Assembly: GCA_022376465.1 (NCBI GenBank)
Contig: JACDTU010000009.1
Span: 496,001 to 560,000 of the forward strand
Reading direction: 5' to 3'
DNA length: 64,000 bases
Source: Cubamyces lactineus
Lineage: Eukaryota > Basidiomycota > Agaricomycetes > Polyporales > Polyporaceae
The notes beneath the pieces are model-generated. The model was not told the DNA's origin. It saw nothing but the letters and a program-made list of their open reading frames with translations, and ran no database searches. Both the position numbers and the translations under genes were made by a program. Below are positions 52,014-63,332 of this stretch, piece by piece; position 1 is the stretch's first letter; each line of letters starts with the position of its first letter.

Positions 52014-53046
52014 TCGCCGGAAAGTTCCTACGATGCGAAGCTGTGGACGGCCGTGCTCATTGACAATCATCCCTACCTTGTCTCGCGTTTGCCTCGTCGT
52101 ATACGACCGTGCTTCTTGATGTGCTTGTCGATATCATGCATACCACACTTGTCGTCCCACATGCTTTGTCTCTTGACACCCTTCTTGGCCCGTCTTGTCA
52201 TCCCTCTGCACATCACCCTCATCCCATCCCGCTACGCACTTCTCTATCATTATTCCTACCAATCCGTGACTCACTTGCGAGTGAGTCGTACGATTACGCC
52301 ATGCCGTTGGTGTACGAGAGGATTTGTCGTCGCATCCACAATCGCATCTGCACATACATACGTACATAGAGCTCGAGTATAATGTTCGTGTTGTCGTCCC
52401 GGGGTGTGTACGATTCTCTCCGTTGGGTAATAAAACTGATTAGATGCATATTATGTATGGGTTGAGTTTGACTTTGCACGATCGCGGGTAGTTCATTGGG
52501 TGGATTAGGCGTTTAGATCGACTAGATATAATGCGGACAATACCTCTCCTTGTTTGGTTCCCAAGGATCCGTCCATGAACACTTTGATGCCACCGACTCT
52601 CACCATCCAAACCTGTGGAACGGATATGCTTTGGCGAACTATTTGTGCATTGGCCCCAGTGGACGGAACATTTGCATCCGCGGCAAGGTACGAATTAATG
52701 TGGCCGCTCCGTAACCACGTTGCCTATAAATGGGAGGGCCAGGCGAGGGATTGATGGTTACATAAGCAGATCTACGCGCGACGAGGATGGCTGGACGAGG
52801 ACTGTCCGCAGAGGCGAGCTTTCTCGCACCTCCCGCATCCTTTTCACATCGCCGCCTCGTCCTACCCACCTCTATCTGTGTCGCTGGGCACGTCTTGCAC
52901 CACCCATACGCTCTCTGTACAACAGCCAAGTCGAAGGCGGCGCCCCGAGGCAACAACACTCGCAGCAAGCCCCAGAGCTCTCCTGAACCATACAGTAATA
53001 GGACCGGATCCGACCCGCCGACCACCACCGCCGACCCAGCCCGCCG
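52014..53046. other. Intergenic between the ZIP and RhoGAP genes, 1 kb
   Basis: The 3' flank of the transporter and the promoter of the RhoGAP gene. ATAAATGG near 52726-52733 is the only TATA-like word. Open frames on both strands in the GC-rich part are shadows of coding composition, not genes. Confidence 0.5.
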
Positions 53047-56000
53047 ATGAGCGAACTCGAAGACGGATACCACCCCAGCCGCCCCTCCTGGGACACCACA
53101 CACCCGAACGGCGACGGCGGGTCCGACCTGGGGCACCCCGCCCGCGCACACGCAGCGGGCCAGTACCCGCGCATGCCGCAGACGCACTACGTGACCTCGG
53201 CCGAGTCGCTCGACCACCAGTCGCAGCAGTCCCACCAGAGCCAAAGCCAGAGCCACAACCATTCCTATGCCTACCACGACCACGACGGCGCACCCCCGAC
53301 GCCGACCAAGTCGACGTCCCCGCCCCGCTCGAGTGCCGAGTCCGTGCACCGCCCCGCCGGCCGGTGGAGGGACAGCACGATGCCCCCTGGGGCGGGCGGG
53401 ATGAGCGATTTGGGGCACGGGCAGGGCATACCGCGGGTGAGCGTCGAGGAGAGCGTCGATAGCAGGGAGGGCGTGCTGGACAGTGCGGCGAGCGCGGCGG
53501 AGATGGCGACGCTGGTCGAGCCGAGCTTCGACGAGAACATCTTGCGGGCGTTGTGTGAGACCGACGTGAGTGCCGTTTCATTTGTGCTGTGTCTGCGTCT
53601 ATGTCCGTGCGTGCGTGTGTCCTGGCAACGACGGCATATTTCGCTTGCCCGGGGTACATGTGCGGCTGTTGTGGCTGCTGTGGCTAAATGGAGACTAACG
53701 TGTAATCGTACACAGTGCGGAGTGCCTCTCCTTCTGGACCGAATCAAGCAGAGCATGATCTCATGTAGGGTGCGTATCGACACATCTCGCTCGTATGCAG
53801 GCTTTCAACGTAGGCCGGGGGTGCGAACATGATACAGGAGGCCGCAGCATTCCTGAAACGACGCGCGGGCGTCGAGGACGAATACGGCAGGGCGATGCAG
53901 AAGCTCGCACGGCAGGCGGCGAACGAGTATGCGACCAGCGAGGCCAAAGCAGGGTCCTTCGTGAACGCGTGGCAGTCATCGATGCGCACGCACGAAGTGA
54001 TGGCGGAGAACAGGATCAAGTTCGCCGCGCGCCTGAACGAGATGAGCGAGGAACTTACCAACCTCGCGAAAGAAGTTGACAAGAACAGAAAATCGGTTAG
54101 TACGTACATGTGTGTTCGACAGGCACCGTTTCCTCATCCCCGCCATGCACTCTTTCTCTCGGTGCGAATGGGTTAGACGAAAGATCTTGCCACCCGATAT
54201 GAGAGGACGCTGCAAGAATCGGAGAACATCACCGAGAAGGCGAAGACGCGCTTCGACGTCACCGCGGAAGAGCTCGAGCGGCTGCTTCTGCAGAAAGAGG
54301 GCGAGTCGCTGAAGGACAATGCCATGCAGAGCCGATCTCCGGTGAATGGCAAACGTGTGATAGGGAAGGCAGTCGCCAAGGGCGGTTTGCTTCTCAAGGG
54401 CAAGAACCCACAAAACGTAAGCCATGTTCAGTCGGTGTTGAGGACTGTCCGCTCAGGTTTCGGTAGATTCAACGACAAGAAGATGATATCCGGGCCCGTG
54501 TGTCGACCGCGTCGGACGCATACCGCAAGGCCGTTACAGATACCCAAACCATCCGCCAGGAATACTTCAACTTCCAGTTACCCCGGATTCTGCGAGTAGG
54601 CCTCTGACTCTCGTTTCTTCGCCATTGTGCTTCAACTCACAGCTTGTATCTGTAGGCGTTCAAGGAGTGTGTCGATGAGATCGACCTCGGAACACAATAC
54701 CACCTTGCTCGCTATGCGTTCCTTTGTGAAAGTATAGTACACAGCGATGCCTCTATTATTTCACCCACAGACGAGAACTGTACGCTATATCCATTCATTT
54801 GTCGTAGATGCAACTGACATGTCGTCAGCCCCCGGCCTGAAAGCCATCATGGAATCTATAGACAACAGAACAGACTTCAAGACGTTCATGCAAGCGTACA
54901 TTTACGCGCACGGAGGCACCAACACCCGTGGTCCCCGCCGTAATGGGCCACAGGACGAGGGCTTCGTAAGTGTCCAAGATGCGTTGACCAATTTGTTTCG
55001 TACTTGTCCTTACACATGGTCTCAGCTCCCACCTATTCCCCCACCTCACCACTACCTAGCCAACTCTCCTAGCCCGTCTCATGCACCCATAGCCGACAAG
55101 GGCAGACCAACGTTCGGAGTCAGCCTGGCAGAACAGATGGCCCGTGATGATGTCGATGTTCCACTCATTGTCGTCAAGTGTTGTGAAGCAATCGAGAAGT
55201 ACGGTCTAACGACGCAGGGCATCTACCGCATAGGCGGTACGCACAGCAAGGTGATGAAGCTGAAAGAGCGTCTCGACCGAGGTACGTTCAGCTCCGTTCG
55301 TCGTGGGATTGTGCCCTGTCTCGCGCCAAACCTGTGGTCTGATGACGTCGAACGCTGACTGCGACCACGGAATGGACAGACCTCGATTCGGTCAATCTCG
55401 ACGCGGAAGAGTGGTCCTCCGATATCAGCAACGTCACAAGCGTGCTGAAGCTCTGGCTGCGCGAACTGCCCGACCCGCTGTTCACCTCAAGTCAGCACGC
55501 TGACTTCCTGGAGGCGGCCCGTAAGTGCCTATCCGACTGGCTCCCGGATCAGAACGATATTCACGGTGGAACCACCACAGGGAACGAGAACGAGCGTGCC
55601 AGGCACATCCGACTGCACGAGCGCGTGAACGCGCTCCCGGATCCGAACTATTCAACGCTCAAGTACCTCATGGGCCACCTGCACAAGTGCGTTTCTCCTT
55701 GTTGATCCGGATATTGAATGCGGTTCCTGTATTTTGGCGCGGTGCTGACGCTCGTGTTGATTGTGAACGGTAGAGTCGTGCAGCACGAGGCGCAGAACGC
55801 GATGTCGGTGCAGAATCTTGCGATCGTCTTTGGGCCGACGCTGTTCGGCCAGGGCCAGCCGGGCATCAATGGGCAGTTGAACGGCATGGCGGATGCGTCT
55901 CTTCAGAACAAGGTACGCCGGGATTGCGGTCCCAAGCGTGGGGTTCATTGAGAGGTACACCGGCTCATGACGTTATCTGTAACAGGCTGTCGAGACGATC

Positions 56001-56048
56001 CTGGAACATTACACCGACATCTTTGTAGACGAAGGCGAAGAGGCGTAG
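53047..56048 (+). CDS. F-BAR and RhoGAP domain protein (Rgd1-like)
   Basis: A GTPase-activating protein for Rho/Cdc42-type GTPases that binds curved membranes through its F-BAR domain. ATG 53047 (MSELEDGYHPSRPSWDTTHP) starts about 150 disordered residues with a Gln/Ser/His-rich patch (DHQSQQSHQSQSQSHNHSYA). The FCH/F-BAR part begins at CGVPLLLDRIKQ and continues through AFLKRRAGVEDEYGRAMQKL, ARLNEMSEELTNLAKEVDKN and YERTLQESENITEKAKTRFD. The RhoGAP domain begins FGVSLAEQMARDDVDVPLIV with the arginine finger in GLTTQGIYRIGG. It goes on with SVLKLWLRELPDPLFTSSQH, YSTLKYLMGHLHK and NAMSVQNLAIVFGPTLFG. About eleven introns; stop TAG 56046-56048 after DIFVDEGEEA. The domain order and size match yeast Rgd1. 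Confidence 0.92.
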
Positions 56049-56743
56049 ACGAGGTCGCCGCACCAATTTCCTACCCCACCGCCCCCCATATTCCCCCTCT
56101 TGCACTCCAGGCAGTGTCCCATGCATCGGTCCCCGTGTATACCCCTCTCATACCTGCATGTATCCTCTACAGCCTAACCATTATGTCTTCCGTTCTTCAC
56201 GCGTCCGTGTCCCTCCTACGTTCGTATCGTTTACCCCACCCCTTACCGTTAATATCTTATTCCTCCCACCCCCTCTCCTCTCCCCAACCCCCTTCGGTAC
56301 GTCTTGCTTTTTCTCCCGTGTGGTGTTGTCATGGACCCGGAGCTGGCTCCGCGCCGGCTGAGACAGAACAGTCGCTAGGTAGTTTTATGTACGTAGTTGT
56401 ATCCCGGATATCCCTCCTCCCGTCCGTAGCGTGTAGTCAATCAACCGCAACCCATCCGCCGGGTCCCCATGCCCCCGGGTCCCCCGCGCATCTTCGTTCT
56501 GCCCTATTCTATTCACTGTGTCACCGTGCACAATAATCCCAGCAGAGGGCTCAGCTGCGCAAATGGGGATCATCTTGCTGTAGGCCTTTAGTAATGGCTC
56601 TGGTTGACAGGCTAGCTAGCTCCTACCTCATCAGCAAAATCGCGCATCCGAATGCCATATGGATACATATACAAACCCGACTTTGTTGCCTCGTCCCTCC
56701 AGGCAATAGTTGTAGCAGGTCGTTTTCTTCAAGTGTGGACCGT

Positions 56744-56775
56744 GCATGTGCGTGCGTGCGTGCGTGCGGGCGTGC
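56744..56775. repeat. CGTG tetranucleotide microsatellite
   Basis: About six copies of GTGC/CGTG (GTGCATGTGCGTGCGTGCGT and onward) with small interruptions. Confidence 0.8.
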
Positions 56776-57091
56776 TGGTGCATACGTACCGTGGAGACAG
56801 TGTTGCCCGCGAAGAATTCACAGAAGGTGCGAGTGGGAATAGCCGCAGGGCGGATAGCCATGTCTTACCCATGTTCACGATAGCATGTACCGGTGACCAG
56901 GGTCTCCGCGCAAACAGATACCTACATACGACGCTAATATGCTTGTGAGCATCACTGCCGACCTACAGAATGCGTACCACCGGCTTCGCAAGTGATAGCG
57001 TCAGTAACCGCGAGGCGTCATGCGAACCTTGAGTCCAAGAATCCAGCGACTGAAATAAATAGGCAGCTGCTACAGTATACAGACGCTATGA

Positions 57092-57128
57092 CGTGGCGTG
57101 CGTGCGTGCGTACGTGCGTGCGTGCGTT
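57092..57128. repeat. CGTG tetranucleotide microsatellite, second tract
   Basis: Repeated GCGTGCGTGCGTACGTGCGT, with the unit the same as in the tract 330 bp upstream. Confidence 0.8.
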
Positions 57129-57516
57129 GCGGCGAATATCCCGGAATGAGCGTGGATGATGACAATGATACGCTCGACCCGACGTGAACCCGGTGGCGGC
57201 CCCCGGTGACCTCCGCCCCCACTCTCCAATTCGAATCTCACCCCTTCTGTGTGCGCATAGGCTCGGAGGGTCGCTGGGAGGCGCCTGTAATGCAGTGGTG
57301 AGCGGACCGAGAAAGGGTGTACGGACGCACCTCGTGCCTCCGGACACCATACAACGCGGCCCTCCGCCTCCCCGAGGATACCCTCGCACGGTCCCACCCT
57401 CCGCACCCCGCTCCTCATTCTTTGGCCCACACCCCGTCTAACCTCCCTCCCGACCGCTGCACGTTGGGAATCGCACAGGAGCCCGGACACGCACCAACGG
57501 CGCGCAAACCGCAAGG

Positions 57517-58825
57517 CTAATACCGCGTCCAAACCGCTGCCGATGCCGCGTCCGCGACCCAGATATCTGCTGCACCGTCGCGGCGCCACTCGGTACGGCT
57601 CGGGAAGACGACGATGCGGAGGGCGGGGCACGCACGCGCCCAAGTCGTGCAGAGCGCACTCTCCTCGAGCGCGTTGCCGCGCGCGATGCCGTCGACTGAC
57701 GTTGGGGAGAGGTCGAGTTGTCGTAAGGCTGGGAAGGCGCCGAGCACAGGGGAGAGGCCTGCGAGGAGGCTCTGTGGAGGGGAGGACGTGCGGAGACATG
57801 TCAGCTGTGCGTAGCGGTTGAACGCGATGAGAAGATAGGGTATCACATAGGGAGGAGTGAATTGGGAGCAATAACACGGCTTAACTATGAAGACAAAAAT
57901 GAGAGTAACTTACGATCCCCGAGAGCGCGAAGTGCAACGTATGCCTGAGCGCAAGCTTGACCTTGAGCACCTCGACCACAGCGCCGAGATGGCGGGAAAT
58001 ATCGCGCAACAAGATCGGCGTGACGCTCATCATGCTGAGGTCGAGAAAGCGGATCGGCGCGCTCGTCTGCGCGATGCGCTGCAGATCGCGCTCCGTGATG
58101 AACTCGTGGCCCACCAGTCCGAGCAGCTGCACCGGCCGTCCAGGCAGCACGCCCGCTGCGGCGATCGCGGACCCGCGGAAGGCGGACAGGTGCGGGAGCG
58201 CCCCGGGGGGCAGCGCGAGAGGTTCGTAGCAGTCGAGTAGGCGCAGCTGCTCAATCGACGGCGTCGCGGCGAGAAACTGCGCGATTGGGGCACCGAGCGC
58301 GTCGTCGTCTTCACTGTCCGACGAAGGTGGCGGTATGTACAGTTTGGGCGAAAGGCTCCCGCGACCGACGCCGCTGAGCGCGAAGACGCGTAGGGCAGGG
58401 AATGCGCATCCTGCAAGTACCGCTCGCGCGTCCAACGTCCCGCCGGCTAAACCAAGCGCGAGGTCGAGCTGTTCGAGGTGCACGAGCGTTTGCAGCGCGT
58501 GGTGGAGCAAGTCTAGTACTGGGCCTGCCGCGGCGACGTAGGGGTCGCGCGGACCAGTGTCGGTCTGCCATCGGATGGACAATCGGCGGACGACCTCGGC
58601 GAGGTGCGGGCGGGTAAGGATGGTGTGTGCGCAGGTGGCGGTGTTAATCGGAGTCGGCGCGCGATGGGGGAGGGACTCGACAATGGTGATGGAGGTGTAG
58701 AGGATGCGCTCGGCGACGAGGTGGAAGCGGTGGGACGCGCGGACGACGGCGGCGAGCGAGCCTGGAGAGAGGTTCTCAAAGATAGCGTGGAGGGTCTCGT
58801 TTGGGAGCTGGGCCGCGCGAGACAT
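57517..58825 (-). CDS. F-box-like protein with leucine-rich C-terminal region
   Basis: ATG 58825 starts MSRAAQLPNETLHAIFENLS, followed by SLAAVVRASHRFHLVAERIL, a classic F-box; F-box proteins recruit substrates to SCF ubiquitin ligases through Skp1. The remainder has irregular leucine-rich segments (LEQLDLALGLAGG, IEQLRLLDCYEPLAL, IRFLDLSMMSVTP). One intron: exon 1 ends FALSGI before GTAAGT (about 57914), and the in-frame acceptor is CGCACAG about 130 nt on, giving LTCLRTSSPPQSLLAGLSPV. The C-terminus WARACPALRIVVFPSRTEW is the closing motif of a large family of Agaricomycete F-box proteins. A nearer acceptor (TTCATAG) would run into a stop, so it was not used. The target is unknown; this family is very expanded in mushrooms. 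Confidence 0.78.
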
Positions 58826-59741
58826 GGATGGTGAGATGTTCGATGGTGGATTCGTCGTAGGTGGTCGTGTCGGGTCGTGTCAACTTCGTGATCGTTTATG
58901 ACTCGCTAAACGGTTATAAGAGGGGTCCTGTAAGGCCGATATCTTTGTTAGAGGGAGACCCGAGGGATGAGGAGGAAGACGGAGGACAGAGGATACTGGG
59001 AGGGAAGGAAGGCCGAGTCTAAAGCGGGCGTGGAGCGCGAGAGGGGTGACACTCACGAACAGCGCAGATCGACAAAGGGTGCGACCTGGCCCACGAACGA
59101 TCTCGCCCGACTGCGAAGTGAGAAAGAAAGAGATCGCGGTAGCCGGCCGGGAGTGTCGAAGGCAAGACAAGGACGCGGAAGGCGTGAAGATGGTAGGCGA
59201 GAGCAAAGAAGGGTGCCTTCGACTTCTGGGACGGCAGAGAGGAGCAGCGAGGGCTTTGCGGACAGAAGACGGGAGAAGAGAGTGCGGAGAAATGCCGGGG
59301 AGGCGTCTTCAGGGCTGTTCTCCGCTGTTCCCAAGAGAGGAGGAATATATAATCCTCGACCTGCAGCGGACGGAGAGCTGGGATGGCGTACGGGTGAATC
59401 GCAGAAGAATCACCGTACCGGCTCTTCAGTTCGCGCGAGTCTATCACTCGCTGCACCCACAACCGTGGGTGCGTTCGTCGTTAGCAGCAACACAGCGCGC
59501 GGGGCGTGTCATCGCATCCAACTTACGGACGCGTTGGCGAGCAGAGCGGAGACAACGACGAGGACGAGGCTCGCAGCGGAGAACGCTATCACCGCACCCG
59601 ACAGGGACATCCGAGGTTGTTCACACCTCAATCACGCGCCGCACACTGCAAGCCAACGGGAAGCGCATTACGAAACAGCCTGTTATACACTAAATAATGA
59701 TACACCGAGAAATGTCCGAGCGATACATCCCAAACAGCCCT
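58826..59741. other. Intergenic between F-box and histone H4 genes, 0.9 kb
   Basis: Purine-rich on the plus strand, which equals CT-rich promoter sequence for the F-box gene on the minus strand. A long plus-strand frame (58967-59824) follows from the scarcity of stops in purine-rich DNA; it runs antisense into H4 and has no protein-like features. GTTATAAGAGG near 58913 and ATATATAAT near 59345 are AT-rich words of unknown use. Confidence 0.5.
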
Positions 59742-60349
59742 TTACGCGCCGAAACCGTAGAGCGTACGCCCAGACCGCTTCAATGCGTAGACAACATCGA
59801 GCGCAGTCACCGTTTTCCGCTTAGCGTGCTCAGTGTACGTCACTGAGTCACGGATGACCTGCGTACGAACAGGTGAGTCGAGGAACAAGGAAGATATGGG
59901 CAGAGGGCTGCTTACATTCTCAAGGAAGATCTTGAGCACACCACGCGTCTCCTCATAGATGAGGCCGGAGATACGCTTGACACCACCACGACGGGCGAGA
60001 CGACGAATAGCGGGCTTCGTGATACCTGCACAGTCCGTCAGTTACGTCCTTCGGTGACAGAAGAAACGTCGGCAACGAAGACGTGAGCCACCTAAGCCCC
60101 ACGAAGGGACACAAGCTACCGAGAGCTCTCGCCACCCGGTTGCAGAGTGCACCGACAGGGCCAGACGCCGCATCTCTTCGCTGCCTGAAGCAAGGAAGGC
60201 TCACCCTGAATGTTATCACGGAGAATCTTGCGGTGACGCTTAGCACCACCTTTGCCGAGACCCTACAAGTCACCGAGAGTCAATTGCCCGCCCCTCTCAT
60301 CCGCCCTTCCAGAGCTGCTCACCTTGCCACCCTTTCCACGGCCAGACAT
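59742..60349 (-). CDS. Histone H4
   Basis: Core histone, forming the nucleosome tetramer with H3. ATG 60349, MSGRGKGGK, then an intron; [19 protein letters not shown]; an intron of about 160 nt; [20 protein letters not shown] and [17 protein letters not shown]; an intron; [20 protein letters not shown] and [18 protein letters not shown]. Stop TAA 59744-59742. Three introns interrupt a gene that is intronless in animals. Small differences from the animal protein (I for V, S for A in RDSVTY, S for Q in KRSGRT, final Ala) are of the kind seen in fungi. Head-to-head with H3. Confidence 0.97.
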
Positions 60350-60501
60350 ATTGAAAGAAGTTGTTGTTGGTTGAGAAGTGCTTTAAAGCGATTTGTTGGG
60401 CTTGTTTCGGCGAATGCGAAGACGAGCGAGAGCGGTGGTGGTGGTGCGAAGACGGGGTGAGAGGAGGAACTGGAATGCGGAAAGTCCCCGCGGGCCCTTC
60501 G

Positions 60502-60508
60502 CTTATAT
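60502..60508 (-). promoter_or_regulatory. TATA box for histone H4
   Basis: ATATAAG on the minus strand, about 153 bases before the H4 start codon. Confidence 0.65.
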
Positions 60509-60530
60509 CAGACGCGCCTGTGGCAGCCAT

Positions 60531-60536
60531 CACGTG
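60531..60536. promoter_or_regulatory. CACGTG (E-box) on the H4 side
   Basis: Palindromic CACGTG, 16 bases before the central inverted repeat of the histone promoter. Confidence 0.6.
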
Positions 60537-60552
60537 CGCTAACCTTATTTCT

Positions 60553-60569
60553 GTTGAACGCCGTTCAAC
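60553..60569. promoter_or_regulatory. Perfect inverted repeat at the centre of the H4/H3 promoter
   Basis: GTTGAACG-C-CGTTCAAC: two 8-bp arms with a single central base and no mismatch. It lies about 204 bases from the H4 start and 174 from the H3 start. It is a likely binding site for a dimeric regulator acting on both genes. Confidence 0.65.
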
Positions 60570-60573
60570 GCGT
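60568..60573. promoter_or_regulatory. ACGCGT (MluI cell-cycle box) in the histone promoter
   Basis: ACGCGT overlaps the last two bases of the inverted repeat. In yeasts this word is the MBF site for G1/S transcription, a fitting signal for histone genes. Confidence 0.55.
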
Positions 60574-60582
60574 CGCGCTGCG

Positions 60583-60588
60583 CACGTG
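60583..60588. promoter_or_regulatory. CACGTG (E-box) on the H3 side
   Basis: Second CACGTG, 13 bases after the central inverted repeat, nearly mirroring the first box. Confidence 0.6.
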
Positions 60589-60616
60589 ACCCCGCCGCGT
60601 CGCGCGCTTCAGGGTG

Positions 60617-60622
60617 TATAAG
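60617..60622 (+). promoter_or_regulatory. TATA box for histone H3
   Basis: TATAAG within GTGTATAAGTACC, about 121 bases before the H3 start codon. Confidence 0.65.
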
Positions 60623-60742
60623 TACCCCGCAGGCGCGCCCAGCCACCGTCCTCCTTCATTCTTGCACTCGCTCCTCCCCCCGCCGGCCTCGCCACACCAC
60701 AAACCAGAAACACTTCATCACCAATTACACAACACACCAGCA

Positions 60743-61353
<611 letters not shown>

Positions 61354-61669
61354 AGCGTCGTGGGCTGTATCTCATCTCGTCTTTGTATCTCTTATATTTG
61401 GGCTGTATTTGTATTGTTCATTATTAATAGTTCCTATTCTCTCTGAAATCTGCCTGGCGGCCGCGCGAATGATCCAAGATATAAGCGATTACCATTGAGT
61501 GTCATTAAGCATAGAGAGTATGGAAGCAAAGTAAAATGAGCGGAGACATCACGGAACCTAAAGAGTGAGAGGGCCACAGGCTGCTAAGGGGTATATCGGA
61601 TCCACAAGTACACATAAACAAGACAAAATGAGCAAGTTCCCAGAAGAGCGCGCTTGCGCGAAGCAAGAC
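61354..61669. other. Intergenic between H3 and the Sec14-type gene (convergent 3' ends)
   Basis: About 316 bases of AT-richer 3' flanking sequence. Nothing else seen. Confidence 0.55.
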
Positions 61670-62970
61670 TCAATCGAAACCTTCAGCCTGGCCACCGTAC
61701 CGCTTGGGCAGCTCCGTTGGGTCAATAACCTGCGAGAGCTCCGCGCCGATGGTCTTCGCCCCCGAGCCAACGACGCTCATCTTCGCGAGCGTGGCCGCGG
61801 AGATGAGCGGCTTGAAGAGCCAGAAGATCCAGGTGAGAAGTGTGGGCACATTGATGAAGAACTTGCGGGACTAGTCGCGCGATAGCGCCGGGGTCAGCTG
61901 GTGCGTAGGCGGAGATAGCTGAGCGAAGAGGAGGGGACACGTACGAGGAACTCGGGATAGTGGTTCTGGAAGATCGACGTGGCCTCTTTGGCAGCCGCCT
62001 TCTGATTCGCGTCGCGCTGCGTCATGCTCACGCCCTCGTAGTCTATAGAGCAGAAGTCAGGAATAGCATTCCTCGCAGAGATGATTCATGACATACCGTG
62101 GATCTGCACCATCTGGTCAATCGTCTCAAAGTCGAGCAGCTTGATGCTCTCCTCCATGAACTGTACGCGCCATCTGCGAAAGCGAATGTTGAGCGCTCTC
62201 CACACAGCAGCTACAAGGCAGAGAGCCTCGTTCATACCTGATAAACCTCTGTACGTCCCCAAAGACGGCCTTCATGTCCTTCACCGCGCCATACAGGTTG
62301 TACGTCACCGGGCGGCCCTCCTTGTCCTTCCCGAACACCTTGCCCAGACGGCCGAACACGTCCTCGTCAAACTTCTCCTGCATGACCTCCTCGATCTTGA
62401 ATTCCTCCCGCCAGCGGAGCGTCGCAACGAGCATCTCCGCCGCCTGCTTGACGTCGAGGTTCCGGGCACGCGCAAACTTGGCGAGCACGACCGAGGCCTT
62501 CGCGCTTGGCTCCGTCGAGAGTGTAATGCCCCATAGCGTGACCTCAGTCGGCGCAGGCGACGCGTCTGGATATGCTTTCGCGAAGATCTCCGGGAGCTGC
62601 GACTGGTAGGCGGCCCCGAACGTACTCTCAGCTTACGTCCCACGTACGGTGTCGGAGGAGATGAGATACTCACGCGCAGCTCCTTGACCGCCTTCCACTC
62701 CGCGTCTGTGAACTTCTGAGTAAGCGGGTTCTGTGGCTCCTCGGTGCTCGACGCGTCCGTCTTCTCCGCCGCCGCTGCCTCGGGCTCTGCGGCCTTCGCA
62801 GGCTCTGTCAACACCGCTGCCTCCGGTACAGGCTCCGTAGCCACCTCAGGTGCAGCAGTGGGCGCACTCGTAGGCTGCGATTCGGACTGTGGCGCAGCAG
62901 TCGCGGTGGCGGCAGCGTCAACGGTGGCGGGCGGAGATACAGGGACAGGCTCGATATTCTCTGTCGACAT
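61670..62970 (-). CDS. Sec14/CRAL-TRIO phosphatidylinositol transfer protein (Sfh5-like)
   Basis: ATG 62970 begins MSTENIEPVPVSPPATVDAA, a long Ala/Pro/Glu-rich disordered N-terminus, leading into NPLTQKFTDAEWKAVKELR, the opening of fungal Sfh5 proteins. The CRAL-TRIO N-lobe has AKFARARNLDVKQAAEMLVA and TLRWREEFKIEEVMQEKFDE. The lipid-binding lobe has GKDKEGRPVTYNLYGAVKDM, FMEESIKLLDFETIDQMVQI, DYEGVSMTQRDANQKAAAKE, FFINVPTLLTWIFWLFKPLI and ELSQVIDPTELPKRYGGQAE. This fold carries phospholipid (in yeast Sfh5, haem) between membranes, at the ER or plasma membrane. Four introns; stop TGA 61672-61670. Sfh5 rather than Sec14 itself is favoured by the start of the domain and the long acidic leader; I cannot judge haem ligands by eye. 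Confidence 0.8.
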
Positions 62971-63332
62971 GGTTGTAGAGCTGGCTTGCGTGGAGACTTG
63001 ACTTGTACGTGGGTGTTGTCGTGGTGGTAAGAGGGAAAGCAACGTGGACGGAATATAGGCGAGTGTGAGACGAGAAGGAACGTTCTCGGCAGCCTTGTGA
63101 AGGTCGCTTCCAGACGATCGACCGCGGGCCCGGCCATATCTGATAAGATAACGACGCACTGGGGAAGCGGCATATTAATAAGGCGCGCACTCACCAGTAG
63201 CTTTCCCAGTGTACTTGGGCTAGTGCGCATACGTTGTATGAATGCAAACGCCAACAAGTTGCCACTTTACAACATTTTTTGACTTGCCGCTACTCCTACA
63301 AAGCCTCTCAGCCCGCGTTCACGCAGATCTGA
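62971..63332. other. Intergenic upstream of the Sfh5-like gene
   Basis: About 360 bases between the Sfh5-like start and the stop of the gene at the right edge (same strand). Nothing recognised. Confidence 0.5.

Larger units (their letters stand above)
56049..57516. other. Intergenic between RhoGAP and F-box genes, 1.5 kb
   Basis: Convergent gene ends, so mostly 3' flanks. Contains two CGTG-type microsatellites (separate entries). No gene recognised. Confidence 0.5.
60350..60742. promoter_or_regulatory. Divergent H4/H3 histone promoter
   Basis: The 393-bp shared upstream region. It contains a TATA word for each gene, two CACGTG boxes, a perfect inverted repeat between them and an ACGCGT box. 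The paired layout should give balanced, S-phase-timed expression of H3 and H4; the timing is inferred from the ACGCGT word and from histone biology. Confidence 0.75.

Noticed and set aside
57840..57900. Nearer splice acceptor (TTCATAG) for the F-box gene intron
   Set aside because: From this site the required phase runs into a TGA within a few codons; the acceptor about 100 nt further restores the conserved C-terminal motif.
58967..59824. Plus-strand frame of 285 codons running antisense into histone H4
   Set aside because: Explained by purine-rich DNA poor in stop codons; it overlaps the H4 3' exon, and the protein is a mix of Arg/Glu/Ser without structure.
62305..63159. Minus-strand frame of 284 codons overlapping the Sfh5-like gene
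   Set aside because: It shares the first exon of the Sfh5-like gene from MSTENIEP on, but reads through its intron in the wrong phase into Arg/Ser-rich nonsense.
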